Of a stretch of 32,037 bases of DNA, positions 15,722 through 24,652 are shown one piece after another. This stretch comes from Bacteroidales bacterium. Its GTDB lineage: Bacteria; Bacteroidota; Bacteroidia; Bacteroidales; JAFGHD01. The notes beneath the pieces are model-generated. The model was given only the letters and a program-made list of their open reading frames with translations. It was not told where the DNA came from and made no database searches. The stretch covers positions 1 to 32,037 of the forward strand of contig JAFGME010000205.1 of assembly GCA_016927695.1 (NCBI GenBank), read 5' to 3'. Position numbers and translations under genes: made by a program. The first letter of the stretch is position 1. Every line of letters starts with the position of its first letter.

Positions 15722-16993
15722 TTAAATTTCGTCTCTTAATGCGTCAATGGGTTTAATGCTTACAGCTCTTTTTGCAGGGATGGCTCCTGCTAAAATCCCG
15801 GCGATAACAAGGATAAACAAGGCTGTTACGGCTTTATTAAAATCAACCTCCGGGTTGGAGAACATGGTTGCTTCAGCCTGTGAAGCGTTGAGTGCATAAT
15901 TGAGCAACTCCAGCAATCCCACGCCCAGGGCTAAACCGAAGTAACCGGCAAAGGTTGTCAGGAGTACCGATTCGGTTATGATCTGACTGATGATGTTTAA
16001 CGGCTTTGCGCCTATTGCCCTTTGGATGCCTATTTCCTTGGTTCTTTCCTTCACAACGATCAGCATGATATTGCTGACCCCGATCACTCCGGCCAGCAGT
16101 GTCCCAATGCCGACAATCCACACAAGCCCTCTGATGCCGCTGAACAAACTGGTCATTTTACTCCATTCCTTGTCAAGGTTGAACGACCCGATGGCCCTGT
16201 CATCGTCGGGGTGGATGCTGTGTCTCTGTTTCAATAGTTCTTTGGCTTTGTTTTCCACCTCTTCCACCCTGACATCATCCCTTGCCGTAAAGGAGTACCA
16301 TCCGACCATATCCCCGTAATTGTATACCCTTTGCAGGGTGGAAAAAGGAATATAGATGGCCTGGTTGTCATGGTTTGCCTGGTTGTCGTTTTTTTTCGAC
16401 TGGAACATTCCAACCACCTGGAAATAGACACCCTGAATCTGTACATATTGTCCTATAGGATTTTCATCCGGTTCAAACATCTCAACATAAACTTTCAGGC
16501 CTATCACGGCCACCTTACGCAGTTCATCAATGTCGTTCTGGTTAAGGAACCTTCCACGGGTAACGTTTACCGGGTCGATCAGGTTGATTTCCGGATAATC
16601 CCCCTGAATATTGTAGCCACCGGTTTTTTCTCCCCTGACTACATTGTTGGTGCCATCTCCTCCCCATCCCTGAAGCCTTGGTGCAATGTATTTGATCTCC
16701 GGGATATTGTCTTTGAGAGCCCTGGTGTCGGCATTGTTGAACCTGTAAAACCTGTTGCGGGGAAAACCCTTATAGGGCATGGTGGTGCGGCGGGTCCACA
16801 TAAAAACGCTGTTGGTAGCCATATCCCCCAAATCCTGTGAGGCTCCGTTATACAGCCCTTCACCTGCACCCATCATGATGATTAGCATGAAAATGCCCCA
16901 GAAAACGCCGAAAGCGGTAAAGAAAGTTCTTAAGGGATTCTTTCTTAAGGCGAAGTAGATTTCATGCCATTTATCTAGATCAAATATTCTCAT
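15722..16993 (-). CDS. MacB-type ABC transporter permease (second copy)
   Basis: About 423 residues from ATG at 16993 (MRIFDLDKWHEIY). An upstream in-frame ATG at 17014 would overlap the previous gene and is not favoured, because the paralogue begins in the same way with MFDIDKWQEIY. The topology is typical MacB/FtsX: one N-terminal helix (about 22-40), a large periplasmic domain (about 45-290), then three C-terminal helices with the FtsX signature (GVSNIMLIVVKERTKEIGIQRAIGA). This family performs mechanotransmission across the membrane instead of moving substrate through the bilayer. It is clearly paralogous to the adjacent upstream permease, so the two probably form a heterodimer. Confidence 0.92.
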   Translation of the reverse strand: MRIFDLDKWHEIYFALRKNPLRTFFTAFGVFWGIFMLIIMMGAGEGLYNGASQDLGDMATNSVFMWTRRTTMPYKGFPRNRFYRFNNADTRALKDNIPEIKYIAPRLQGWGGDGTNNVVRGEKTGGYNIQGDYPEINLIDPVNVTRGRFLNQNDIDELRKVAVIGLKVYVEMFEPDENPIGQYVQIQGVYFQVVGMFQSKKNDNQANHDNQAIYIPFSTLQRVYNYGDMVGWYSFTARDDVRVEEVENKAKELLKQRHSIHPDDDRAIGSFNLDKEWSKMTSLFSGIRGLVWIVGIGTLLAGVIGVSNIMLIVVKERTKEIGIQRAIGAKPLNIISQIITESVLLTTFAGYFGLALGVGLLELLNYALNASQAEATMFSNPEVDFNKAVTALFILVIAGILAGAIPAKRAVSIKPIDALRDEI

Positions 16994-17006
16994 ACCACTA
17001 TTGATT

Positions 17007-18236
17007 TTATTCATCCCGAAGGGCCACTACCGGTCTTACCGAAGCGGCTTTCCTGGCAGGCACAAACCCGGCGATGGCGCCCGACAGGATAAGCACCAAC
17101 GTTGCTCCAAGGGCAACATTGATATCAATCTCCGGATTGGCAAAATAGTCGGTTGCAGGCAGAAACTTAGGCGCCAGGGCCAGCAATCCCACCCCGAGAA
17201 CCAGGCCTACATATCCTGCAAAGGTGGTAATGAGTACAGACTCCTGCAAAATAAGACTGATGATCGACCGGGGAGTTGCACCCATAGATTTGCGTATGCC
17301 GATCTCTTTGGTCCGCTCCTTCACAACGATCATCATAATATTGCTCACCCCGACAATCCCGGCTATGATCGTTCCGATGCCGATCACCCAGATAAAAAGC
17401 CTGATGTTGGCAAAAAGACGCATAAAACGGGTGTAGTTTTCCACATTATTCCAGATGAACACGGCCCTCTGATCTTCAATATCAAAATGATGTCGCTGCG
17501 ACAGGTCTTTTTTGATTTCTTCCACCATTTCCTGGCTGCGTTCCATGGTGGCATCTCCTACTGTAAGTGATATGCTCCTGATCTTATTGCTGCCGTTGTA
17601 AACCATCTGCGCAGTGCTGATCGGAACATACACCCTGGAAAGGTCCCTGTCGCCGCCCGGATCATCAAAAACACCAACCACTTTGAATTGTATCCCTGCT
17701 ACCTTAATATACTTTCCAATCGGATCTTCACCCTTGAAAAGGGCCTCTTCGACCAGCCTGCCTATGGAGGTTACTTTTCTGAATTCATTGATATCCGTTT
17801 CATTCAGGTATCTTCCCTTGATCATAATTACTTTTTCTACCTCTCCATACCCGGGATGTACACAAAATATGTCGAAAACACCATATTCATTTTTGTAGGA
17901 TACCGAATTATCCTGCCACATGTTATACCGGCCCGAGATATACTCCACATCCCGTACTTTCGATACCTGATCGTAATCATCGTTGGTAAACTGGATGAAT
18001 CTGCCGGGTTTGTATCCTTTGTATGCCTTACTTGTAATGCCCTGATTGATCCATAAAGTGTTTTCAGCATCGCCTTCGAACTCCCTTCGGACCCCATTTT
18101 CAAGCCCATACCCTGAACCCAGGAGGATAATAAGCATAAATATCCCCCAGGCTACACTGAAGCCCGTCAGAAAGGTGCGTAGTTTGTTCTTCCTGATGGT
18201 GCTGTAGATCTCCTGCCATTTATCTATATCAAACAT
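17007..18236 (-). CDS. MacB-type ABC transporter permease (first copy)
   Basis: About 409 residues from ATG at 18236 (MFDIDKWQEIYSTIRKNKLR). A longer frame to 18278 overlaps the ATPase gene and lacks similarity to the paralogue. One N-terminal transmembrane helix, a MacB periplasmic core domain and three C-terminal helices with GVSNIMMIVVKERTKEIGIRKSMGA define an FtsX/MacB permease. It starts 14 bases after the ATPase stop and ends 13 bases before the second permease. Together with the ATPase and adaptor it builds an exporter, likely for a peptide, lipid or toxic small molecule. The cargo is unknown. Confidence 0.92.
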   Translation of the reverse strand: MFDIDKWQEIYSTIRKNKLRTFLTGFSVAWGIFMLIILLGSGYGLENGVRREFEGDAENTLWINQGITSKAYKGYKPGRFIQFTNDDYDQVSKVRDVEYISGRYNMWQDNSVSYKNEYGVFDIFCVHPGYGEVEKVIMIKGRYLNETDINEFRKVTSIGRLVEEALFKGEDPIGKYIKVAGIQFKVVGVFDDPGGDRDLSRVYVPISTAQMVYNGSNKIRSISLTVGDATMERSQEMVEEIKKDLSQRHHFDIEDQRAVFIWNNVENYTRFMRLFANIRLFIWVIGIGTIIAGIVGVSNIMMIVVKERTKEIGIRKSMGATPRSIISLILQESVLITTFAGYVGLVLGVGLLALAPKFLPATDYFANPEIDINVALGATLVLILSGAIAGFVPARKAASVRPVVALRDE

Positions 18237-18250
18237 AATCGTGTATTCTT

Positions 18251-18964
18251 TCAGGCCATCACCTGATCTGCCAGCCATTTCTTTCGTTCACCATTGCTGA
18301 CAATGGATTCAATAACACCATCTTTCAGCCTGATGATGCGATCAGTTTCTGCAGCGATATCCCTTTCGTGGGTGACGATAAGGATGGTTTTTCCCGTTTT
18401 GTTGATGTCCTTGAGCAACTCCATCACCTCCATGGAGGTCTGGGAATCAAGCGCTCCTGTGGGTTCATCGGCCAGGATGAGGGCAGGATCGGAAATGAGC
18501 GCCCTTGCAATGGCAAGCCTTTGCTTTTGCCCTCCCGACAATTCATTGGGCAGATGGTGGCTCCAGTCTGCCATACCCAGCTTTTCAAGGTATTCAAGTG
18601 CAATCCTGTTTCTTTTTTTCCTGCTGATTTTCTGGTAGTATAACGGAAGGGCAACATTTTCCATAGCATTTTTGAACGAAACAAGGTTGAAGGATTGAAA
18701 GATAAATCCGATGAGCCTGTTTCTGTAATGAGCTGCTTTTCGTTCGTTCATATTTTTTATCAGCTCACCGTTCAGAAAATAGTTGCCTTCGTCATAGTTG
18801 TCAAGAATCCCCAGGATATTCAAAAGGGTTGATTTGCCTGAGCCCGATGATCCCATAATGGAAACCAGTTCCCCTTGTTCCACCACCAGGTCGATTCCCT
18901 TTAAAACGTGAAGCTTGTTTTTCCCTGTGATGTAGGATTTATGTAAGTTCTCAAGTCTGATCAT
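18251..18964 (-). CDS. ABC transporter ATP-binding protein (MacB/LolD type)
   Basis: The 237-residue nucleotide-binding subunit has Walker A GSSGSGKST (38-46), Q-loop Q90, signature LSGGQKQR (142-149), Walker B ALILADE (161-167) and H-loop H199. Its closest families are the LolD/MacB ATPases, which work with FtsX-type permeases, consistent with the two permease genes immediately downstream. It is the first gene of the operon ATPase, permease, permease, adaptor. No clear TAnnTTTG promoter is seen upstream; the 250-base spacer to the S9 peptidase gene holds an inverted repeat (19090-19106) and that gene's terminator. Confidence 0.95.
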   Translation of the reverse strand: MIRLENLHKSYITGKNKLHVLKGIDLVVEQGELVSIMGSSGSGKSTLLNILGILDNYDEGNYFLNGELIKNMNERKAAHYRNRLIGFIFQSFNLVSFKNAMENVALPLYYQKISRKKRNRIALEYLEKLGMADWSHHLPNELSGGQKQRLAIARALISDPALILADEPTGALDSQTSMEVMELLKDINKTGKTILIVTHERDIAAETDRIIRLKDGVIESIVSNGERKKWLADQVMA

Positions 18965-19089
18965 TTTACAAAGCGGTTAATGCTGCATGTATTACCTGCC
19001 ATTTTTGATGTCCTGAGGCCGTGAAACATGTAAAACAGCCATAAGATCATTTTTCATGCCAATAAAGAATAAGTATTGATATTCAGTTT

Positions 19090-19106
19090 GTTATTTTGTG
19101 AATAAC
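19090..19106. repeat. Inverted repeat GTTATT-N5-AATAAC upstream of the ABC exporter operon
   Basis: A perfect 6-bp inverted repeat with a 5-base spacer lies about 125 bases upstream of the ABC ATPase start codon. Its size suits a dimeric regulator operator, but it is AT-rich and could occur by chance. The rest of 18965-19160 shows nothing else I can name. Confidence 0.25.
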
Positions 19107-19163
19107 GGAAATACTTCAGTTGAATTGTGTTCGGATACTCAACACCTGTGTGCGAAAACGGCC

Positions 19164-19197
19164 AAAAAAAAAGGCTGCCCCATTCCGGGACAGCCTT
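19164..19197 (-). terminator. Intrinsic terminator of the S9 peptidase gene
   Basis: AAGGCTG and CAGCCTT flank a GC-rich inner stem (CCC / GGG, with one internal mismatch). On the - strand the hairpin is followed by nine T residues, starting about 20 bases after the peptidase stop codon. This is a strong rho-independent terminator. Confidence 0.85.
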
Positions 19198-19216
19198 TCA
19201 GATCATAATTATGAAA

Positions 19217-21148
19217 TTATTTCGTGGGTTCCATACCCATGTGTTTATTCAGGAATTTTTCCATTGCCCTGTAAAAGTCGAAACGGTTTTCTTCATTGCG
19301 GAACCCATGTCCTTCATTGTCTTTCACCATGTACTCCACATCAATTCCGCGTGCTTTCATGGCTTCGATCATCTGATCGGATTCATCCTTGTTCACCCGG
19401 GGGTCGTTGGCGCCCTGAGCAATAAAGAGGGGCGCTGTGATCTTGTCAACATGGAAAACAGGTGAAACTTCCCTGAGCATCAGGCTGTCTTCTTTAGGAT
19501 TTCCGGCCATTTCATACATCATATCCAGGAAGGGTTTCCAGTAGGGAGGAATGGTTTTCATGAATGTGAACATGTTTGAAACACCAACATAATCCACCCC
19601 GGCAGCATAAAGCTCAGGTTCTTTCACAAGGCCCATCAGCGTAGCATATCCTCCGTAGCTTCCTCCATAGATGGCAATTTTTTCGGGATCGGCGATGCCT
19701 TTTTCAATGAGCCATTTTGTACCGTCGGTGATGTCGTCCTGCATTTCACGTCCCCATTTTTTAAAGGAGGCTTCCCAGAATTTCTTTCCATATCCTGTAG
19801 ATCCCCTGAAATTCATCTGCAACACAGCATAGCCCCTGTTGGCAAGGAACTGGATTTCAGGGTTAAAACCCCAGGAGTCACGATACCAGGGCCCTCCGTG
19901 AGGATTGATAACAACAGGGAGATCCTTTGCTGTTTCCATAGTATAGCCCTTTGGCAGGGTAAGGTAACCGGGGATGGTCAGTCCGTCACGGGATGTATAT
20001 GAAATGGGGGTCATGGAAGCCATTTCGTTTTCGTCGATCCAGGGGCTGACATCGGCGATCTTTTCAATTTTATCTGCATTTTTGTCGTAAATGTAATAGG
20101 CGCCCAGGGAACGGTCACTATAAGTTCTGACAATGAACACATCTTCATTTTTATTGCTACCGCTGATACCCAGCTCGTAATTGCCTAAATCTTTGTTCAG
20201 GCGTTCAAAAATCTGTTTGGTTTCATCGTCAAAGAAATATCGCTCACGTTTCCAGGAGTTGTAAGATGCCGAAGTGAGGACTTTCCTCTTCTTTGAATAG
20301 AAAACACCCGAAACATCATAGTCCGGATTTTCATACAGGACTTTAATTTCCTTACCATTGGCTATGTCGAATTCCACAATGGCGCTTTTGTCCCTGCCCA
20401 GATTGGAGGTGCCGATCACGTTTTTGTTGTCGAAGGTGAAGAAGTAGGGTGACATCTCATCCTTGAAATTGGTGGTGAGAACAACCTTCCATTCGTCTTT
20501 TTCGGTTTCGCGATACATGATGCTGGTGTTTACACCGTCCATCGAGAGGGCTATCCTAAGCTTGCCGTCATGGTCGAAAATCCAGCTCTGCACGGTGCCC
20601 GGGTTTTCGGCGAGCATTTCCATTTCACCTGTTTTCAGGTTCAACCGGTAAGGGTCAAACACCGTTGCGTCTCTTTTGTTCAGGCCGATGATCACCTCAT
20701 CTTCGATATCCGGAAGGTCGTCAATGATCTGTGTCCTCACACCGTCGAAATCGGTGAAGCATTTTTCATTGGTACCATCAATGTTCACTCCGTAAAGCTT
20801 GTAGTTTTCGTCACCTCCGGTATCCTTTAAATAAAGGATTTGTTCGTTGTTGGGCCAGAAATATCCGGCAATGTCCCTGTCGGTTTCACTGGTCAGCCGT
20901 TTGGACTCTTCCTTTCCTCTCTCCTGGACAAAAACATTAAGCCGGCTTTCGTAGGGAGCAAGATAGGAGTAATAATTTCCATCGGGAGATATCTGATAAC
21001 CGGCTTTCTCCGGATTTTTAAAGAAATCTTCCAGGGGGATCAGCTTAGCTTTCATAGGCGTTTTGCTTGCATTGTCACAGCTTGTAAAAACAGAAATGCC
21101 GCCCATCAGTAACAAGGCGGAAATAATCGGAAAAACAAGGTTTTTCAT
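19217..21148 (-). CDS. S9 family prolyl-oligopeptidase-like lipoprotein peptidase
   Basis: This 643-residue serine peptidase has a lipoprotein signal peptide (FTSC lipobox, C24), an N-terminal seven-bladed beta-propeller-like region (about 35-385) and a C-terminal alpha/beta hydrolase domain (about 390-643). The catalytic triad is S497 (GGSYGGY), D582 (GANDPRVN) and H614 (EGHGF). The VINPHGGPW segment supplies the oxyanion region. It resembles acyl-aminoacyl peptidase/dipeptidyl-peptidase-like enzymes of Bacteroidota that trim peptides in the envelope. The specificity cannot be read directly. Monocistronic: it has its own promoter (21208-21240) and a strong terminator (19164-19197). Confidence 0.93.
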   Translation of the reverse strand: MKNLVFPIISALLLMGGISVFTSCDNASKTPMKAKLIPLEDFFKNPEKAGYQISPDGNYYSYLAPYESRLNVFVQERGKEESKRLTSETDRDIAGYFWPNNEQILYLKDTGGDENYKLYGVNIDGTNEKCFTDFDGVRTQIIDDLPDIEDEVIIGLNKRDATVFDPYRLNLKTGEMEMLAENPGTVQSWIFDHDGKLRIALSMDGVNTSIMYRETEKDEWKVVLTTNFKDEMSPYFFTFDNKNVIGTSNLGRDKSAIVEFDIANGKEIKVLYENPDYDVSGVFYSKKRKVLTSASYNSWKRERYFFDDETKQIFERLNKDLGNYELGISGSNKNEDVFIVRTYSDRSLGAYYIYDKNADKIEKIADVSPWIDENEMASMTPISYTSRDGLTIPGYLTLPKGYTMETAKDLPVVINPHGGPWYRDSWGFNPEIQFLANRGYAVLQMNFRGSTGYGKKFWEASFKKWGREMQDDITDGTKWLIEKGIADPEKIAIYGGSYGGYATLMGLVKEPELYAAGVDYVGVSNMFTFMKTIPPYWKPFLDMMYEMAGNPKEDSLMLREVSPVFHVDKITAPLFIAQGANDPRVNKDESDQMIEAMKARGIDVEYMVKDNEGHGFRNEENRFDFYRAMEKFLNKHMGMEPTK

Positions 21149-21197
21149 GATGATAAAAATTAAAAATTAAATGTTTATTGATGAGATTGATATCCAA

Positions 21198-21205
21198 TAA
21201 TTTTG
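21198..21205 (+). promoter_or_regulatory. -7 promoter box, candidate for the AsmA-like gene
   Basis: TAATTTTG is a full match to TAnnTTTG on the + strand, 78 bases before the AsmA-like ATG at 21284. The nearest TTG upstream is 17 bases away, 2 shorter than usual. It sits 2 bases from the opposing box of the S9 peptidase promoter. Confidence 0.4.
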
Positions 21206-21207
21206 TG

Positions 21208-21240
21208 CAAAAGTACAAATAATAAATAATTATATACAAA
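21208..21240 (-). promoter_or_regulatory. Full Bacteroidota promoter of the S9 peptidase gene
   Basis: On the - strand TTTG (21237-21240) is followed after 21 bases by TACTTTTG (21208-21215), matching the -33/-7 consensus of the Bacteroidota primary sigma factor. Transcription would begin near 21201, giving a leader of about 50 bases. Confidence 0.65.
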
Positions 21241-21283
21241 TGGCGTTATTTTTCAAATATCTGTCCTGTATTATTGATTATTT

Positions 21284-23926
21284 ATGTTTAGAAAACTGGT
21301 TCTGTCGGTTGTGGTGATGATCCTTTTATTTTTCGCAGGAGCTTTTCTCTGGATCAGGTTCAATGAAGAAAAACTAAAAGATCTCATTGTGAATGAAATT
21401 AACGGGCAGCTTGCGTTCAATCTGACTGCCGGCGATGTTGATTTTGATCTCTTCAGCCATTTTCCGATGGTTTCCCTCCGCTTCACCGAAGTATCTACAG
21501 AAAAAGACAATGCGGCCACAGACCCTCTTTTCAGGGCTGCCTCTGTTTCGGTACTGTTCAATCTGATTGAGGTTTACAAAGGCGATTATTCCCTGAGAAA
21601 ACTCTCTTTTCAGGATGTATTCCTTTATATTGCCGTTCATGAAGACGGAACCGCAAATTATGACAAGTTCGCTGTGACAACGGATACTTCAGAGGCCGGG
21701 AGCCTGGTTTTTGACAGGATATCCCTGAAAAACCTGCAAGTTGTTTATCAGGATATTCCGGGCAATAACGAAATACATGCAGGCAGCCCGCTGCTCAGGT
21801 TAAGCGGTGAAATACAGGGAAGCAGGTATTCATTTACCGTGAACGGCGAGATGCACCTGATATCAATGAAGCTCAACGGGAAAACCGGGATAAAGGAGAA
21901 AAGGTTTAACACAGAAGTTCAGTTTGTGTATGACCGGCCCGGGCGCCTTTTTTCCATAAACAAAGCCCGGATGAAATCCGGAAAGGTGGAGGTATCGGTT
22001 TCAGGCTCAATGGGCAGGGAGCTTCTAAATATGGAACTCCGGGGTACAGGGAGTATTGCCAATTTTCTGGATGAAATTCCCGAACTGAAAGAATTTTGGC
22101 CGGATGAAATGATTGAGCTCAATGGCGACCTTGATTTTTCGGCAAAGATCAATGGGACATCATGGGGCAACAGTCTCCCGGAAATTCAGGCTCAATGGGA
22201 ATTGCAGCACGCAGCCGTTGCCTTGACCCAATACGGCATGACGATGGAAAATGTTTACACCAGGGGTGTGTTTTATGCCCCTGATCCCCGAAAAATAAAC
22301 TCTTTCCGCGTGCGGATCGACACTGCAACAGGCCGGACAGCTTCCGGGGTGTTCAGCGCAAGCGCATCCATTGAGAATTTTTCGTCTCCTGAAATTACCC
22401 TGGCGGTGGAATGTGAAATGGATCTCAGCGAATTGCAGGGTCTTTTTCCTCCCGAAAAAATCAACAGGCTGGAAGGAAGAATAAACCTCAGTTGCCTGTA
22501 CCATAATGTGTTTCCCGGTTTCAGCGGGCTTACACCGGAAGACTTCAGGCAAAGCATCAGCACCGGAAACATCACCATTTCTGATGGAACGCTGCTGCTG
22601 GGGGGCAGCAACCTGACCTGTTCCAGCCTCTGTGGCAGCTTTGACTTCAGCGGTGACGACATCACTGTCAAAGAGTTCAGAGCCCGCATCCCGGGTTCGG
22701 AATTCGAACTCGGCGGCAGGTTCAGGAATCTTTTGCAATGGTCGTTTTTCAGGGACGAAAAGCTTGAGGCGGAGGTTTCGTTAAAATCATCCGGGATTGA
22801 CCTGGATAAGATACTCCGGCCGGCCGGCAATAAGGATACTGCCCCAAATAAATTCAATGTGTCAGACAATGTGATGTTCATCATTGAACTCTCCACCGAC
22901 ACCCTGACCGCCGGGAATTTTACGGCTATAAACCTGAAAGGAGTCCTGAAACTGGAAAACCATATTCTGCATATCACAAATGCTTCTTTTTCGGCTTTCG
23001 GAGGTACGGTCGGTATCAACGGGTTGATCGATGGCAGCCTGGCACCGGGATATTCGATCTCATGCAGGGCCGATATCACCCATGCCGGCATTGGCAGAAT
23101 GTTTTATGAGCTGAATGAGTTTGGGCAGAACAACCTTACCTCCCGAAACCTGAGCGGCGACCTGACTACGGCAATTGACTTTAAGTGCCGTACCGGCGAA
23201 AAATTCAACATCATCCCTTCATCGGTACTGGTAATGGCGGAAGTGGAGATACTTAACGGTGAACTATCAGGGTATTCCCCCCTGTACCGGCTTTCACGCT
23301 TTATTGACCGTGATGAGTTGGAACTGATCCGCTTTTCAGCCCTACGGAACGATGTGACCATCAGAAACGAAAAGGTGTTCATCCCGGAGATGGCCATTGA
23401 GAGCTCCACCTGCGATCTCCGGCTGCAAGGGGTACACACCTTTGATAATATCATAGATTATCATGTGTGGGTCAGGCTCAAAAGCCTCATGCCCGACCGG
23501 AAAAAGGAAGATTTTGAAGACGATTATCAGGTGGTGATCGAAGACGACGGCTACGGCAACACATCCATCCCTCTGTGGTTGTCAGGCCCCGCAGAGGATC
23601 CCGGGATAAAATACGACAGCAGGGCAGTGGCAAAAAAATGGGAGGATGATTTCAAAAGGGAGAAAAATACCTTTGGAAACCTGATTAAAAATGAATTTTC
23701 GGGTAACCGAAAGAAAACCAACGAAACAACAGCCTTTCCGGAACCTCAGCCGGGCAGGGGAAAAGTAATTATCGGACTGGAAGAGGACAGCGGTTATATG
23801 AAAATCCCGGAAAAATCATTTCATGTGCCCGGAATACAGGCCGGAAAGGAGAAAGAAAATAAAAAGAATGAGAAAATCCTCATCCGGTGGGACGAGGACG
23901 AACCCGACTCACTAAGGTTGAAATGA
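21284..23926 (+). CDS. AsmA-family envelope protein
   Basis: This 880-residue protein has one N-terminal transmembrane helix (about 5-24) and then a long, beta-rich periplasmic body, the organization of AsmA/TamB/YhdP-like proteins. The start FNEEKLKDLIVNEINGQLAFNLTAGDVDFDLFSHFP is typical of the AsmA N-terminal domain in Bacteroidota, and the 600-780 region (ITHAGIGRMFYELNEFGQ...LSGDLTTAIDF) matches the AsmA C-terminal domain. Such proteins are thought to form hydrophobic grooves that move lipids between inner and outer membranes. The last 110 residues are Lys/Glu-rich and probably disordered. Its TGA is separated from the convergent DUF2179 stop by a single base. Confidence 0.88.
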   Translation: MFRKLVLSVVVMILLFFAGAFLWIRFNEEKLKDLIVNEINGQLAFNLTAGDVDFDLFSHFPMVSLRFTEVSTEKDNAATDPLFRAASVSVLFNLIEVYKGDYSLRKLSFQDVFLYIAVHEDGTANYDKFAVTTDTSEAGSLVFDRISLKNLQVVYQDIPGNNEIHAGSPLLRLSGEIQGSRYSFTVNGEMHLISMKLNGKTGIKEKRFNTEVQFVYDRPGRLFSINKARMKSGKVEVSVSGSMGRELLNMELRGTGSIANFLDEIPELKEFWPDEMIELNGDLDFSAKINGTSWGNSLPEIQAQWELQHAAVALTQYGMTMENVYTRGVFYAPDPRKINSFRVRIDTATGRTASGVFSASASIENFSSPEITLAVECEMDLSELQGLFPPEKINRLEGRINLSCLYHNVFPGFSGLTPEDFRQSISTGNITISDGTLLLGGSNLTCSSLCGSFDFSGDDITVKEFRARIPGSEFELGGRFRNLLQWSFFRDEKLEAEVSLKSSGIDLDKILRPAGNKDTAPNKFNVSDNVMFIIELSTDTLTAGNFTAINLKGVLKLENHILHITNASFSAFGGTVGINGLIDGSLAPGYSISCRADITHAGIGRMFYELNEFGQNNLTSRNLSGDLTTAIDFKCRTGEKFNIIPSSVLVMAEVEILNGELSGYSPLYRLSRFIDRDELELIRFSALRNDVTIRNEKVFIPEMAIESSTCDLRLQGVHTFDNIIDYHVWVRLKSLMPDRKKEDFEDDYQVVIEDDGYGNTSIPLWLSGPAEDPGIKYDSRAVAKKWEDDFKREKNTFGNLIKNEFSGNRKKTNETTAFPEPQPGRGKVIIGLEEDSGYMKIPEKSFHVPGIQAGKEKENKKNEKILIRWDEDEPDSLRLK

Positions 23927-23927
23927 G

Positions 23928-24518
23928 CTATTTCCCTTTTCTCCTCAGAAAATAAAAACTGCTGAAAGGGCTGATCTGGCGGGAGCTTCTGAAATAACCC
24001 TCCCCGACAGACTTAATATCTTCCACAGTGTAAAACACATTCGGATTAAAATGATTTACCATGCCGATATATTCTTTTGCATCCTTCCTTTTGATGATTG
24101 AGAACAACATTTTGTATTTCCCCGATTTACCTTCCACATCTATTGCCGTGACACCGAAATTGTTTTCCCTGAGATGATCGATGAGACCCATGGTGTTTTC
24201 TTTGGGAAACACCCGTACGATGACATTGCCTATCGACATTTTTTCATCAATCACGATGCCGATGTAGTTGCCTGCTGCAAAACCCAGGCCGTAAGCAATG
24301 TAACACATGAAGTTGTTGAGCTGCTGCATAATCTGGCTGATCGCCAGCAACCAGATGATTACCTCGAAGAATCCCAGGATTGGCGCCAGCAGTTTAAATC
24401 CCTTGGCAATAAATATCAGCCGGAGTGTCCCGATGGACACATCCATTACCCTGGCAATGAAGATCAACAGGGGGATGATGACCCAGGTAAATACAGGTAA
24501 ATTCATCAATTCGTCCAT
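23928..24518 (-). CDS. DUF2179/DUF5698 (UPF0316) membrane protein
   Basis: This 196-residue protein has three N-terminal transmembrane helices (about 8-28, 37-60, 66-88), including the family pattern RVMDVSIGTLRLIFIAKG, followed by a cytoplasmic alpha/beta DUF2179 domain (about 95-172). That domain is also found at the end of YitT-like proteins and resembles small ligand-binding ACT-like folds. I know of no defined function. Start at 24518 is used; ATG at 24506 (MNLPVF) is possible. A well-formed promoter lies just upstream, so it is transcribed independently of CorA/MscS. Confidence 0.85.
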   Translation of the reverse strand: MDELMNLPVFTWVIIPLLIFIARVMDVSIGTLRLIFIAKGFKLLAPILGFFEVIIWLLAISQIMQQLNNFMCYIAYGLGFAAGNYIGIVIDEKMSIGNVIVRVFPKENTMGLIDHLRENNFGVTAIDVEGKSGKYKMLFSIIKRKDAKEYIGMVNHFNPNVFYTVEDIKSVGEGYFRSSRQISPFSSFYFLRRKGK

Positions 24519-24546
24519 GATCCCAAACGTTTTTGAAATTGAGGCG

Positions 24547-24576
24547 CAAAAATAACTGAATCTGATGATATTTCAA
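24547..24576 (-). promoter_or_regulatory. Full Bacteroidota promoter of the DUF2179 gene
   Basis: TTG (24574-24576), a 19-base spacer and TATTTTTG (24547-24554) on the - strand match the -33/-7 consensus. The -7 box ends 29 bases before the ATG at 24518, giving a short leader. Confidence 0.65.
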
Positions 24577-24652
24577 GAGGAAAAAGAAGCGATAATTCTG
24601 CCTGATGTAGCTATTCATTTTTTGCAAACCCAATCAGTTGCGCTATAAACAC

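Noticed and set aside
17001-17570. 189-codon + strand frame opposite an ABC permease
   Set aside because: Low-complexity His/Arg/Gly-rich translation typical of an antisense frame.
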